Assembly: GCA_028289425.1 (NCBI GenBank)
Contig: JANQPL010000018.1
Coordinates: 248,001-312,000, forward strand
Direction of reading: 5' to 3'
DNA from: Alphaproteobacteria bacterium
GTDB taxonomy: Bacteria; Pseudomonadota; Alphaproteobacteria; JANQMY01
DNA: 64,000 bases
Shown: positions 24,687 to 33,690 of the stretch, in pieces
Position numbering within the stretch: position 1 is the first letter of the stretch
How the letters are laid out: every line of letters begins with the position of its first letter
Notes under the pieces: generated by a model
The model's input: only the letters and a program-made list of their open reading frames with translations
The model's database searches: none
Told to the model about the DNA's origin: nothing
Program-made: the position numbers and the translations under genes

Positions 24687-25031
24687 TTATTTCCGGACGA
24701 CGCGGCCGTTTGCCTCTCGGAACAGAGTGCCGCGCGGCGCTGAGGCGCGGATCTGCTGTGCGTAGATCACGGCAACCGCTTCCACAGAAACGCCTTGCTG
24801 TGCCGCCCGCTCTTCATAAAGGTTTATGCGTTGGGCATTGACGCGATCCACCAAGGCCCGTGCGGCGGGCGGTGCATTGGAGGCAGCCTCCACCAGACCG
24901 TCAGCCCGTTCGATAATGTGGCCCGCGCGCCGGTAATCGTCCAATGCGTCTGCAAAAACGGGGCCGGCGAAAATAATCAGTGCAAAGAAGGCTGCGGTTA
25001 CGGCGCGCCATGAAGCTGAAATATGTCGCAT
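24687..25031 (-). CDS. ydbL: YdbL family (DUF1318) periplasmic protein
   Basis: 114 residues from the ATG at 25029-25031, chosen for the AGGATGG site upstream; earlier ATGs overlap ynbE by up to 14 bp. A signal peptide ends near GPVFA. The mature part, DALDDYRRAGHIIERADGLVEA...VNAQRINLYEERAAQQGVSVEAVAVIYA, matches DUF1318. In Escherichia coli YdbL works with YnbE and YdbH in bridging the inner and outer membranes for phospholipid traffic. It is third in the ydbH-ynbE-ydbL operon. Confidence 0.88.
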   Translation of the reverse strand: MRHISASWRAVTAAFFALIIFAGPVFADALDDYRRAGHIIERADGLVEAASNAPPAARALVDRVNAQRINLYEERAAQQGVSVEAVAVIYAQQIRASAPRGTLFREANGRVVRK

Positions 25032-25041
25032 GAAATCCATC

Positions 25042-25278
25042 CTAGAAAATGTCATCGTTGCGATCGATGTCTTCTTGGGCTTGCTCCTCGAGCTTCACCC
25101 GCACATCTGCATCGAGCTTAACGTTGAGATTGATCTCAATCGGTTCATCCGGTGCTTCCACTTTCACCGTGGGCTGGCATGCCGGTAGACTCAGAACAAC
25201 AAGCACCGCCAATGGCAAGCTTCCGAAGGCCGGGTTGGGCGCGCGCGATCGGCGCCATATTGATTGGAATGAGCGCAT
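25042..25278 (-). CDS. ynbE: YnbE-like lipoprotein
   Basis: 78 residues with a lipobox LPAC following a hydrophobic stretch. The short mature part, PTVKVEAPDEPIEINLNVKL then DADVRVKLEEQ, is the whole conserved block of YnbE. YnbE is an outer-membrane lipoprotein that binds the C-terminus of YdbH and helps form a hydrophobic groove across the periplasm. It lies 48 bp after ydbH and 10 bp before ydbL. Confidence 0.9.
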   Translation of the reverse strand: MRSFQSIWRRSRAPNPAFGSLPLAVLVVLSLPACQPTVKVEAPDEPIEINLNVKLDADVRVKLEEQAQEDIDRNDDIF

Positions 25279-25326
25279 GGTCAGAGTCCTAATCCCTTTC
25301 CGGAATTTCCCCTAAAAGACGTCCCT

Positions 25327-27408
25327 TTAGTTAGCATCCTTCATGCGGGCGCGCAAAAGGTCTTGGGTCAAGGCTTGGCCGGTTGCAAGGGCATTCAACA
25401 CTTCCTCAAGATCCCCCGTAATATTGGCATTAATGCGGAACGGATAGCCGTTGAGCACTTTGGGGTTGGCGCCTTCCAGCACCACCTGCAGGCCAAGTTC
25501 ATCATTTGCCGGGCGCCGCACGCCCACTTTCAACACCCGGTACTGGAAGTTATCCAGCGCTTGCACCATCAACGACACTTCTTGGCCTTGAGCTTCAAGC
25601 GATTCCCGTTCCTCCCCCCAATGGACCTTGATGAACCCGTCTTCTTCGGCCACCAACTCGCCCTCGGTGATGATCGGGCCGTCCGGGCCCAATGTCACGG
25701 GAATGGTGCCGGAAAGGGTGCCGGAGCCACTCACCCGGCCGCCACCCCATTCCTCGAACAAGGTTTCGAGAGAGATACCGTCAAACACAAGGGTGATCTT
25801 GTATTCCTCGGCGGCAAGGCGGATGGAGGTGGTTTCGATGCCGATGGTGCCGTCGGCGAACTTTGCCTCCGCCGACTCTATGCGGACAACAGGATCATTT
25901 CCGCTGCGCACCCAATGATAGACGAGTTCGGGGTCCTCCATGGGGATTGGCGCCGTGATGCGGTCAGCGACTAGTTTTTGGCCCGGCGGCGTGCGCGGAT
26001 TGAAAATATCGCGCAGCCTGATGCGCCCCGAAATGCCGTTTGCCGTGAAGACGGAGATGTCCGAATTCAAGTCCGTCACCTTAATGGTTGCGGGGCTTGT
26101 GAGCGGTTCTTCCGGGTCGACCGTGATCTCCCCCTCTACGTCGACAGTGCCGGTGGTGTTCTGTAAGAGCGCAAGGAGCGGGCTTAACTTCTGAGGCTGA
26201 AGGCCACCGGGCGCAAAACGCAGCGTATCCTGGCCGATTTTGAAACGTCCTGTGCCGTCGGCCAAATCGTAATGGCCGGTAAGGGTGAGCAGGACCGGAT
26301 ATCCGACCGGCGCCGCTGACCCGTCAACAAAGAACACATCGCCGTCGCGCATCATCGATGCGCCGATGTTTTGCGGTGTAAACCGCGGCGCTGCAGAAAG
26401 GTCGATGACCCGGCCTGTGATGGCCGCCGTGCCGGAAATCCGATCCCCTTCGAAGGGCACGGCAAGGTCGATCCCCTCCCCTCTTAACTGCCAAGCTCTA
26501 ACTTCGACGGATCCGTCACGAATAACGGCGCCGCCCGCTAGGCCCTGCTTCCAGCTTGCATTGAGCTCGGTCGTGCCGGTGCGCAATTCGATGGAGAGCG
26601 GTTCGGCGTCCGGCGCCCCATTTGCCTCAATAAGCTGGGTCAAAACGATATCGACCGGCGCTTCCAGAACGAACAGCAGACTTTGTTCACTGATTTCGAG
26701 ACGTGCCGCATCTGCATAACTAAGGCGATCAATTCCCCAGACACCTAGCTCGCCATTTTCAAAAGCAACTTCTGTGGGACCGCTGATTTCAATATCGCTG
26801 GGGCTGGCGCTGCCCGACCCGTCGAATGAAAACGTGCGAAGGGACGATCCTCCGGCGCCCGGCCGGGCATTCATCCGTACATTGAACATCGCCGGCGATC
26901 GACTGAAATCCGCTTCTCCGTCAAAATCGAAAACAACATCGCCAATGGGCGTATTGGACAGATTTGTGACACTGTCCCGAATGGTAACAACCGCGCCGGA
27001 ACCGAAAATAGGTTCCACCAGCCAGGGAAAATTGAGCTGCATGGTCGGCCGTTCGTAGGATTGGGTTGCATCCACATAGGTACGAATGCCCTCGACGGTC
27101 ACCGATTGTAGGCGCCCACGCCAGACGTCGCCGATGTCGTAGGTAACCGACGCAGATTGCAGAGAAGGGGCGTTCTGCCCCAAATCCACAGATGTGAGCT
27201 GGATGCGTTGGGTCGAGATTTCATCAATCTGAAAGCGCGCATCCGGGTAGCCGCCCAGCGCCAGGCCTTGTTGAAGCAGAAAACCGACGACGGCAACGGG
27301 ATAGAGATATCCGGCAACCGCGAGGCCAACCACCCCGATCAACAGAATGAAGAGCAATCGGAACATCATGCGGAAGAGCCATAGGACGGCGCGCGACAAT
27401 ACCCTCAT
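25327..27408 (-). CDS. ydbH: YdbH family AsmA-like intermembrane phospholipid transport protein
   Basis: 693 residues from the ATG at 27406-27408, preceded by GGAGGG; the ATG 21 bases upstream has no such site. An N-terminal transmembrane anchor (LLFILLIGVVGLAVAGYLYPVAVV) is followed by a long beta-rich periplasmic chain. The C-terminal region (ATIKVTDLNSDISVFTANGI to the AEEYKITLVFDGISLETLFEEW segment and beyond) fits the YdbH domain (PF11739). YdbH is one of three AsmA-like bridges that carry phospholipid to the outer membrane. It is the first gene of the ydbH-ynbE-ydbL operon. Confidence 0.88.
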   Translation of the reverse strand: MRVLSRAVLWLFRMMFRLLFILLIGVVGLAVAGYLYPVAVVGFLLQQGLALGGYPDARFQIDEISTQRIQLTSVDLGQNAPSLQSASVTYDIGDVWRGRLQSVTVEGIRTYVDATQSYERPTMQLNFPWLVEPIFGSGAVVTIRDSVTNLSNTPIGDVVFDFDGEADFSRSPAMFNVRMNARPGAGGSSLRTFSFDGSGSASPSDIEISGPTEVAFENGELGVWGIDRLSYADAARLEISEQSLLFVLEAPVDIVLTQLIEANGAPDAEPLSIELRTGTTELNASWKQGLAGGAVIRDGSVEVRAWQLRGEGIDLAVPFEGDRISGTAAITGRVIDLSAAPRFTPQNIGASMMRDGDVFFVDGSAAPVGYPVLLTLTGHYDLADGTGRFKIGQDTLRFAPGGLQPQKLSPLLALLQNTTGTVDVEGEITVDPEEPLTSPATIKVTDLNSDISVFTANGISGRIRLRDIFNPRTPPGQKLVADRITAPIPMEDPELVYHWVRSGNDPVVRIESAEAKFADGTIGIETTSIRLAAEEYKITLVFDGISLETLFEEWGGGRVSGSGTLSGTIPVTLGPDGPIITEGELVAEEDGFIKVHWGEERESLEAQGQEVSLMVQALDNFQYRVLKVGVRRPANDELGLQVVLEGANPKVLNGYPFRINANITGDLEEVLNALATGQALTQDLLRARMKDAN

Positions 27409-27686
27409 GAGCGACGGTCCCTCCGGCACGCATCGGTGTGTTTGTCACCGGCACATATTGACTGCGGCATAGATCCCCCTTGGCGAGACACCATCACGCC
27501 AATGCTGGCGCCCCACACCAAGCTTGGCGCTTGACGTGCCAATATTCCCGTGGCGAGACGACCACGTCAACGTCGGAACCTGCCTAACAACCTAGAGACA
27601 TTCATGTGTCTGGGTCAGGTTTGCTCTAGATCCCTGAAAACGGCTAAAACCCTAGCAGGGGTGCCAACACAGGGAGCGGAAGCATC
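27409..27686. promoter_or_regulatory. Divergent intergenic region with several short inverted repeats
   Basis: 278 bp between ydbH and the zinc-peptidase gene. TGGCGAGAC occurs twice (27481-27489, 27551-27559). TTGACGTG (27531-27538) is inverted as CACGTCAA (27563-27570), and small stems such as TTGGC...GCCAA lie between. These could be operator sites for either gene. No coding frame is supported. Confidence 0.35.
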
Positions 27687-28577
27687 ATGGTGAAATGGCG
27701 GGGCCGTCGCCAAAGCGACAATGTGGAAGATCGGCGGGGCATGTCACGATCGGCGGGCATGCCGGCAGCAGGATTGCTTGTTCCCGTGTTGCGGTTTGTG
27801 ATCGGTCGATTTGGTGTTGGTGGCATTGCGCTCCTTGTTGTGGGCTACATCGGTCTTCAAGCCATCGGCGTTAATCCCTTGGCTCTTCTGGCTCCTGCCC
27901 CCCAACAAGCGGCGCAACCTCCATCAGCCAAAAGCAACGAGCAATTTGCCTTCGCGAGCACCATGCTCGCCGAAACGGAAGATGTTTGGGGACGCAAGTT
28001 TGCGGCAGCTGGACAGAGATACGCGCCGCCCAAGATGGTGGTTTTTACAGGTTATGTGCAATCCGCATGCGGACAGCAGAGCTCTGCCGTGGGACCATTT
28101 TATTGCCCCGGCGATAAGAGCGTTTACCTGGATACACAGTTCTTCGACGAACTGGCTACGCGATTTGGGGCGCCCGGAGATTTTGGTTCCGCTTATGTGA
28201 TTGCCCACGAGGTTGGCCACCACATCCAAACGATTACCGGTATCTCGGCACAAGTGCGCCAGCGGCAAGCCGCTATTGGCCAGGTGGAGAGCAATCAGCT
28301 TCAAGTGCGCATGGAACTCCAAGCAGACTGTTATGCGGGCATCTGGGCACATGATGCTGACCGCCAGGCGCGGATCTTAGAGCAAGGAGATATTGACGAA
28401 GGACTGCGCGCGGCCTCAGCGATCGGTGACGATACCTTGCAACGCAATGCGGGGCGCCACGTAACGCCCGAGTCATTCACTCATGGTACGTCCGCTCAGC
28501 GACGGCGCTGGTTCATGAAGGGATATGAGAGCGGCAGTGTTGAGGCTTGCGACACTTTTGTTGCCGCGCAACTCTAG
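27687..28577 (+). CDS. YpfJ-type neutral zinc metallopeptidase
   Basis: 296 residues. It begins MVKWRGRRQSDNVEDRRG, the conserved start of this family (KPN_00809/YpfJ-like), followed by one transmembrane segment (GGIALLVVGYIGL). The outside domain has CGQQSSAVGPFYCPGDKSVYLD and the zinc motif HEVGHHIQ (about residues 173-180). MELQADCYAGIWAHDAD supplies the downstream ligand region. A membrane-anchored peptidase of unknown substrate. Its stop codon is part of the inverted-repeat element at 28575. Confidence 0.92.
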   Translation: MVKWRGRRQSDNVEDRRGMSRSAGMPAAGLLVPVLRFVIGRFGVGGIALLVVGYIGLQAIGVNPLALLAPAPQQAAQPPSAKSNEQFAFASTMLAETEDVWGRKFAAAGQRYAPPKMVVFTGYVQSACGQQSSAVGPFYCPGDKSVYLDTQFFDELATRFGAPGDFGSAYVIAHEVGHHIQTITGISAQVRQRQAAIGQVESNQLQVRMELQADCYAGIWAHDADRQARILEQGDIDEGLRAASAIGDDTLQRNAGRHVTPESFTHGTSAQRRRWFMKGYESGSVEACDTFVAAQL

Positions 28578-28648
28578 TGTCCCGAATCCGAAGTTCGTTA
28601 CATTAAAACGGCTTGCTCCTTACGAACTTTGGATTTTTGAGGACACTA
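28575..28648. repeat. Inverted-repeat element that supplies stop codons for both flanking genes
   Basis: The left arm TAGTGTCC...GAATCCGAAGTTCGT (from 28575) is inverted, imperfectly, by ACGAACTTTGGAT...GGACACTA (to 28648). The left TAG is the stop codon of the plus-strand peptidase gene and the right CTA is the stop of the minus-strand methyltransferase gene. It could be a small insertion element or a bidirectional terminator. Confidence 0.6.
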
Positions 28649-29539
28649 GAGGGGCTTTTGGGCCACGAGACTGTAATGCGTAAAGAGTGACGGCAGCATC
28701 CGTTGCACGGCAGGTCTTTCCGCAGCTTTCTCGAGGCCTAACGTCCATTCAAAACGGGGACCGGCGGGAAAGACTCGATAATACTGTGTACTGACGGTTT
28801 GCAGGCCTGCGCGCTCGAGCAAGCGTGACAGGTTGCCAGGTGTGAGCACACGCTCATTGCCCCACGTTTCTCCTTTGTGCTCGATGATTGTTCTCAACCC
28901 ACGCAACAGGAAGAATTGCCATTGAAGCAGCGGGTTCCAGGCATTGGTCTCGCAAAACACCAGGTAGCCGCCTGGTGCCAGAAGCGATTCCAACTTTCGG
29001 ACGACCTCGTTGCGCGGCTCCATGTGGTGGAAGGAGTGCTCGAGCCAAATTAGATCGAATTCCCCCTCCATCTGAGAAATCGATCTTCTTTCGAACGTAC
29101 ACGACAATGAGCCCCCGCAGAAGCGCTCCAGGTCAAGCAGGCGGCTGGCGGCAACACTCAAAAATCGGTTATCGATGTCGATGGCCGTGACGGATGCGCC
29201 GTTGAGCGCGAACCACAGTGATTCGGTTCCAATGCCACACCCGGCATCAAGAAGACGTGGAGCATCGAGCGTTTGCACCAGCCGATTGATCTCCAGAAGC
29301 TGGAAATCGTACCAAAACCGAAGACGGGGGGACTCAAAATCGGCCCAATTCCGGTAGTACCCGCGAACGGTCTCACATTCGCCATCCGGAAGGGTCGCGC
29401 AAGCTATCGAATAATGTAGAAAGTCGCTCGCGGACGGAAACACAGGCCTTCCGATTTGACCGGTTGTACGCCTTAACACGTCTGTTGTTGTCTTTCTTTT
29501 GTTTGCACGGTTACTGAACCAAGGCGTCGTCCAGCGCAT
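28646..29539 (-). CDS. Class I SAM-dependent methyltransferase
   Basis: 297 residues if the ATG at 29537-29539 is used; this overlaps the upstream GST gene by 29 bp, and a GTG at 29477-29479 is a non-overlapping alternative. Motif I is LLDAGCGIGTESLWFA, motif II region VTAIDIDNRFLSVA, motif IV region FDLIWLEHSFHHMEP and post-motif LAPGGYLVFCETNAWNPL. The N-terminal part (RGYYRNWADFESPRLRFWYDF) may contact the substrate. The target is unknown. It is probably cotranscribed with the GST gene. Confidence 0.85.
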   Translation of the reverse strand: MRWTTPWFSNRANKRKTTTDVLRRTTGQIGRPVFPSASDFLHYSIACATLPDGECETVRGYYRNWADFESPRLRFWYDFQLLEINRLVQTLDAPRLLDAGCGIGTESLWFALNGASVTAIDIDNRFLSVAASRLLDLERFCGGSLSCTFERRSISQMEGEFDLIWLEHSFHHMEPRNEVVRKLESLLAPGGYLVFCETNAWNPLLQWQFFLLRGLRTIIEHKGETWGNERVLTPGNLSRLLERAGLQTVSTQYYRVFPAGPRFEWTLGLEKAAERPAVQRMLPSLFTHYSLVAQKPL

Positions 29540-30125
29540 TCGCTTTTTTGTAGGCCTCCCGTGCCGTAACGCGCTCCGAATAACGCTTGAAGCATTCCCG
29601 TGCTTCGACGGTTCCCTGTTGCAGACCCCAAGTGATCTGGGCACCGACGTAAATATCGGCAGCAGTGAATCGGTCCGACGTTATATATTCGTTGGCGGAC
29701 AATGCGTTTTGCAAGGCGCCCAATACCGATTCCATATTGCCGTACCCTACCATTATCTCGCGGTCTTTGGGCGCCACAAAACCGAGAGCATTGTTGATGA
29801 CGGCCGCCTCAAGGGGTCCGGCGGCAAAAAACAGCCATCGGTAATAGGCTCCACGCTCGGCTAGCGGCGGTGCCAGTCCTTTGTCCGGAAAGGCGTCCGC
29901 CAAAAAAGCGCAAATTGCAGCGCATTCGGTGACCACCTGATTTCCATATTGGATGGCCGGCACCTTGCCCATGGGATTGATGGATAAATAATCGGCCTCC
30001 TTCATGCTGGTGCCATAGTCTAAGACCTTGGTTTCGTAGGCTGCGCCGACTTCTTCCAGCGCCCACCGGGCGATCCGCCCTCTGGATTGAGGATTCGTAT
30101 AAAAAACAATATCTTCTGTCATCAT
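29511..30125 (-). CDS. Glutathione S-transferase family protein
   Basis: 204 residues from the paired ATGs at 30120-30125; the open frame is longer but upstream residues do not fit the fold. The thioredoxin half shows FYTNPQSRGRIARWALEEVGAAYE, NPMGKVPAIQYGN and VVTECAAICAFLAD. The helical half has TSDRFTAADIYVGAQI, the N-cap box. Substrate unknown. Confidence 0.9.
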   Translation of the reverse strand: MMTEDIVFYTNPQSRGRIARWALEEVGAAYETKVLDYGTSMKEADYLSINPMGKVPAIQYGNQVVTECAAICAFLADAFPDKGLAPPLAERGAYYRWLFFAAGPLEAAVINNALGFVAPKDREIMVGYGNMESVLGALQNALSANEYITSDRFTAADIYVGAQITWGLQQGTVEARECFKRYSERVTAREAYKKANALDDALVQ

Positions 30126-30234
30126 CTTCGTCTTTCGTCGAAGTCTCGATGGAGCCGTAGCGCGCGTGCCATGGTTGTCTGCCTGTCGTGGCCAGCGTAC
30201 TCTCCCGCCCTTCGAACGAGAAGTAAGATTAATT

Positions 30235-30645
30235 GTGGGGAATACATCCTTGGAGACCAATCCACCCGAACCACCCAAGCCGACATCGGAAAAAACACCG
30301 GCGACCGCAACGAACCCTCCACCACCCGGGCAGTTCGCGGCACAGAGCAACCAGCCCGCTCATGGCCACCATGACGAAGAGGTGCTGAGCGAGGCGCGCG
30401 CCAAAGAATATTGGGCGGCAAACGTGAAGCTAATGCTTGCCCTTCTGGCCATTTGGTTTGTGGTGTCGTTCGGCGCCGGCATACTCTTCGTTCATCCACT
30501 AAATACGTTCTCCCTGGGCGGTTTCCCGCTTGGCTTCTGGTTTGCTCAACAAGGGTCGATCTTCGTCTTTGTGGCGCTCATTTTTTACTACGCCTACCGG
30601 ATGAAAACGATCGAGCGCGCTTTTGGCGTCGATGATGACGATTAG
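30235..30645 (+). CDS. DUF4212 small subunit of sodium/solute symporter
   Basis: About 136 residues. The start is uncertain: GTG at 30235, TTG at 30250 (GGGGAA upstream), and a GTG at 30166 that overlaps nothing else. A Pro-rich N-terminus is followed by ARAKEYWAANVKLMLALLAIWFVVSFGAGIL, PLGFWFAQQGSIFVFVALIFYYA and YRMKTIERAFGVDDDD, the DUF4212 pattern of two helices. Such proteins pair with VC_2705-type symporters; the symporter gene follows 8 bp later. Confidence 0.85.
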   Translation: MGNTSLETNPPEPPKPTSEKTPATATNPPPPGQFAAQSNQPAHGHHDEEVLSEARAKEYWAANVKLMLALLAIWFVVSFGAGILFVHPLNTFSLGGFPLGFWFAQQGSIFVFVALIFYYAYRMKTIERAFGVDDDD

Positions 30646-30653
30646 GGCGGCAG

Positions 30654-32447
30654 ATGAGCACTGAACATCTGACCTATTTGGTTGTTGGCGCTTCGTTTGC
30701 GCTCTACATCGGGATCGCAATTTGGTCGCGCGCCTCGTCCACCAATGAATTCTACGTGGCCGGCGGCGGTGTACATCCGGTCGCCAACGGCATGGCGACG
30801 GCCGCCGATTGGATGAGCGCCGCGTCGTTTATTTCCATGGCCGGTATCATTGCGTTTGCCGGCTATGACGGATCCACCTTCCTCATGGGATGGACCGGCG
30901 GCTACGTGTTGCTGGCTCTTTTGCTGGCGCCTTACTTGCGCAAGTTCGGCCAGTTCACCGTGCCGGACTTTATCGGCGAGCGGTACTACTCCAAAAGCGC
31001 CCGCGTGGTCGCCGTTGTCTGCCTGGTGGTGATTTCCTTCACCTACATCGCCGGACAGATGAGGGGCGTTGGCGTGGTGTTTTCCCATTTTCTGGACGTG
31101 CCCATCCATATCGGCGTGATGGTCGGCATGGGCGTGGTGTTTTTCTATGCGGTGTTGGGGGGAATGAAGGGCATCACCTACACTCAAGTAGCGCAATATT
31201 GCGTGCTCATCGTCGCCTATATGACGCCCGCCATCTTCATCTCCATTCTGATCACCGGCAATCCGATTCCCCAATTGGGTTTGGGATCGATGGTGGCCGA
31301 CGGCTCCGGACTCACCGTTTTGCAGAAGCTCGATCAGACCTTAGTGGACCTTGGGTTTAATCCGTACACGCTCGGCTCCAAAACGATGGTGGATGTTTTC
31401 GCCATTACCCTTGCCCTGATGGTGGGTACGGCCGGCCTTCCCCATGTGATTGTGCGGTTCTTTACGGTGCCCAAAGTTTCCGATGCGCGCATGTCCGCAG
31501 GTTATGCCCTCGTATTCATCGCACTTCTCTATACGACGGCACCGGCTGTTGGGGCCTTCGCCCGGATCAATTTCATCGAGACGGTCAACGGCTCGACTTA
31601 TGCGGCCGCCGAAGAAGAAGGTGGCACCCCGCAATTCTTCAAGACATTTGAGAGCATCGACCTCATCCGATGGCTCGACAAAAACGGCGATGGCATTGTT
31701 CAGTACTCTGCCGGCAAAGCCTTTGAGGGCAAGCCCCTATTCACTGGAGAAACCGGACCAAGTGGCGAACGCTTGTTGGCCAACACGCCCACGAGCAATT
31801 TGAACGAAGTGGATGTGGACCGGGACATCATGGTGCTCGCCAATCCGGAAATTGCCAAATTGCCCCCCTGGGTGATTGCTTTGGTGGCGGCAGGCGGTAT
31901 CGCTGCGGCCCTGTCAACGGCGGCCGGACTGCTGCTCGTCATTTCCACATCGATTAGCCACGATCTATTGAAAAAGACCTTCCGGCCCGATGTGTCGGAA
32001 CGGGGCGAGTTGCTCGCGGCACGCGGAGCCGCTGTGTTTGCCATATTGATTGCCGGCTATTTGGGCATCAATCCGCCCGGATTTGTGGCCCAAGTGGTGG
32101 CCCTTGCTTTTGGCCTTGCGGCTGCTTCCCTCTTCCCGGCCATCCTCATGGGCATCTTCTATAAGAACATGAACAAAGAAGGGGCGATCGCCGGCATGGT
32201 CGCAGGCCTGACAGTGACGCTCGCCTATATCGCCTATTTCAAATCGCCTTGGTTTGGGGCGGTGAACTCTGCCGAATACTGGCTTTTTGGCATTTCGCCG
32301 GAAGGTATCGGCACGATTGGCATGCTGGTCAATTTCACCGTTGCGCTCATTGTGGCGCGCCTATCGGCCCCCACCCCTGCGAATGTGCGCGATATGGTCG
32401 ACGACATCCGTATTCCCTCAGCCGCCAGTATTGCCCATTCCCATTAG
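30654..32447 (+). CDS. Sodium:solute symporter family protein (VC_2705 subfamily, acetate-type)
   Basis: 597 residues with about 13 hydrophobic helices. The N-terminus TNEFYVAGGGVHPVANGMATAADWMSAASF and GYDGSTFLMGWTGGYVLLALLLAPYLRKFG and FTVPDFIGERY are standard for SSS carboxylate carriers related to ActP. An inserted soluble segment around residues 305-390 (ESIDLIRWLDKNGDG onward) is typical of the VC_2705 group. It likely imports acetate or another short acid with sodium. It is paired with the DUF4212 gene just upstream. Confidence 0.92.
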   Translation: MSTEHLTYLVVGASFALYIGIAIWSRASSTNEFYVAGGGVHPVANGMATAADWMSAASFISMAGIIAFAGYDGSTFLMGWTGGYVLLALLLAPYLRKFGQFTVPDFIGERYYSKSARVVAVVCLVVISFTYIAGQMRGVGVVFSHFLDVPIHIGVMVGMGVVFFYAVLGGMKGITYTQVAQYCVLIVAYMTPAIFISILITGNPIPQLGLGSMVADGSGLTVLQKLDQTLVDLGFNPYTLGSKTMVDVFAITLALMVGTAGLPHVIVRFFTVPKVSDARMSAGYALVFIALLYTTAPAVGAFARINFIETVNGSTYAAAEEEGGTPQFFKTFESIDLIRWLDKNGDGIVQYSAGKAFEGKPLFTGETGPSGERLLANTPTSNLNEVDVDRDIMVLANPEIAKLPPWVIALVAAGGIAAALSTAAGLLLVISTSISHDLLKKTFRPDVSERGELLAARGAAVFAILIAGYLGINPPGFVAQVVALAFGLAAASLFPAILMGIFYKNMNKEGAIAGMVAGLTVTLAYIAYFKSPWFGAVNSAEYWLFGISPEGIGTIGMLVNFTVALIVARLSAPTPANVRDMVDDIRIPSAASIAHSH

Positions 32448-32549
32448 AGTGCTGGCGGGTTTGTGATCGCCGGGACGGCGAAACACCTATGTCTGACCCC
32501 TTGGCAGCGCTATTATAAGGGCCGCCAATGGTTCCTGAGGTGACCGATC

Positions 32550-32966
32550 ATGAAAAAAACAACCGCCCTCCTCGCCGCCGTTTCGGCCTCCTTGATTGGC
32601 TTTTCCGGCAGTGTGCTGTCAGGGGACAAAGAGCTCCCAAGAGAACTGTCCGACTACACGCTGACCGGCGAAACACGCCGGTGCATTCGCACGGTCAATA
32701 TCTCCGATTCAGAACCGCTCGACGATCGACACATTGTCTTCAAGTTGCGTAATGGTGACATGTATTTGAACCGTCTTGGCGGCGGCTGTGTGGGTTTACG
32801 GTCCAACCAAACCTACCAATACCGAAATCGTCTTGCGGAGCTGTGCGCGAACGAGATCATAAGCGTCGTCGACACGTTCACCACCGGGACACTCGGAAGC
32901 TGCGGCCTCAACGAGTTCGAGAAGCTTGAGCCACGCGATCCGGAAGCATCATCTGGCGGCGCCTGA
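32550..32966 (+). CDS. Small secreted protein, DUF6491-like
   Basis: 138 residues with a signal peptide (TTALLAAVSASLIGFSGSVLS). The mature part holds RRCIRTVNISDSEPLDDRHIVF and GCVGLRS, with four or five cysteines, resembling the DUF6491 group of short periplasmic proteins. Function unknown. Its end overlaps the convergent TetR gene by 18 bp. Confidence 0.7.
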   Translation: MKKTTALLAAVSASLIGFSGSVLSGDKELPRELSDYTLTGETRRCIRTVNISDSEPLDDRHIVFKLRNGDMYLNRLGGGCVGLRSNQTYQYRNRLAELCANEIISVVDTFTTGTLGSCGLNEFEKLEPRDPEASSGGA

Positions 32967-33548
32967 GTCGTTTTCAACCGTATTCAAGGCGGCCTGCTTT
33001 AGTTGACGGGCGACGGCATCGAGCGGCGCCGTCGACTTTTCCGCGCGGCACAAGCTCAGCGCGCCTTCTAGGCCGGCGATGATGATCACTGCCATATCGG
33101 CCCCACGCTGCCGCGAGCCCAATTGATCGCTGCAATAAGCGGCGATGGATCTATGCCAGCGCCGATAGCCGGCGCGTAAATGTTCCGCGACCATCTCATT
33201 GGTCGGCGCGATATCGAGCGTGGTATTGGCAAAGAGCGAGCTTGCCTTGAAATCCGAGCGTTCCAGGAGACGTTCATAACTGCTGGCGACCCGATCAATA
33301 AAGTCCGGCAGCCCCTCGGCCTCGGCCGCAATCGTATCCAGAAGGCGCTCGGTATCTTCCGCCGCTGCATCGATCGTAGCGGCGGTCAGTTGATCTTTGC
33401 CGTCCGGAAAGTGGAAGTAGAAAGACCCTTTCGGCGCGCCGCTTTCCTTCAGAATTTCGGACAGGCCGGTGCCGTAATAGCCCTTACGGCGGAATAGGTT
33501 GGACGCCGCTGCGATAATACGCTTCTTAGTTTCACTGGGTTTTTTCAT
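32949..33548 (-). CDS. TetR/AcrR family transcriptional regulator
   Basis: 199 residues from the ATG at 33546-33548. The N-terminal HTH is clear: TKKRIIAAASNLFRRKGYYGTGLSEILKESGAPKGSFYFHFPDGKDQL. The C-terminal ligand/dimer domain resembles the LmrA/YxaF group. It diverges from the thioesterase II gene across 142 bp, so that gene is the natural candidate for control; I saw no strong palindrome there. Confidence 0.92.
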   Translation of the reverse strand: MKKPSETKKRIIAAASNLFRRKGYYGTGLSEILKESGAPKGSFYFHFPDGKDQLTAATIDAAAEDTERLLDTIAAEAEGLPDFIDRVASSYERLLERSDFKASSLFANTTLDIAPTNEMVAEHLRAGYRRWHRSIAAYCSDQLGSRQRGADMAVIIIAGLEGALSLCRAEKSTAPLDAVARQLKQAALNTVENDSGAAR

Positions 33549-33690
33549 GGAGCGCCCATATAGCGTTGCCGACCCGGCGCTTACCATAGGAATCGGCGCG
33601 GCAAATAAGCGCCCATGGTTCCATTTCCCGCCATATCACTCTATACCCGCGCTTTGTTTTTTTGCGTCAGGGAGCAGAGGAAGGGTTTCT

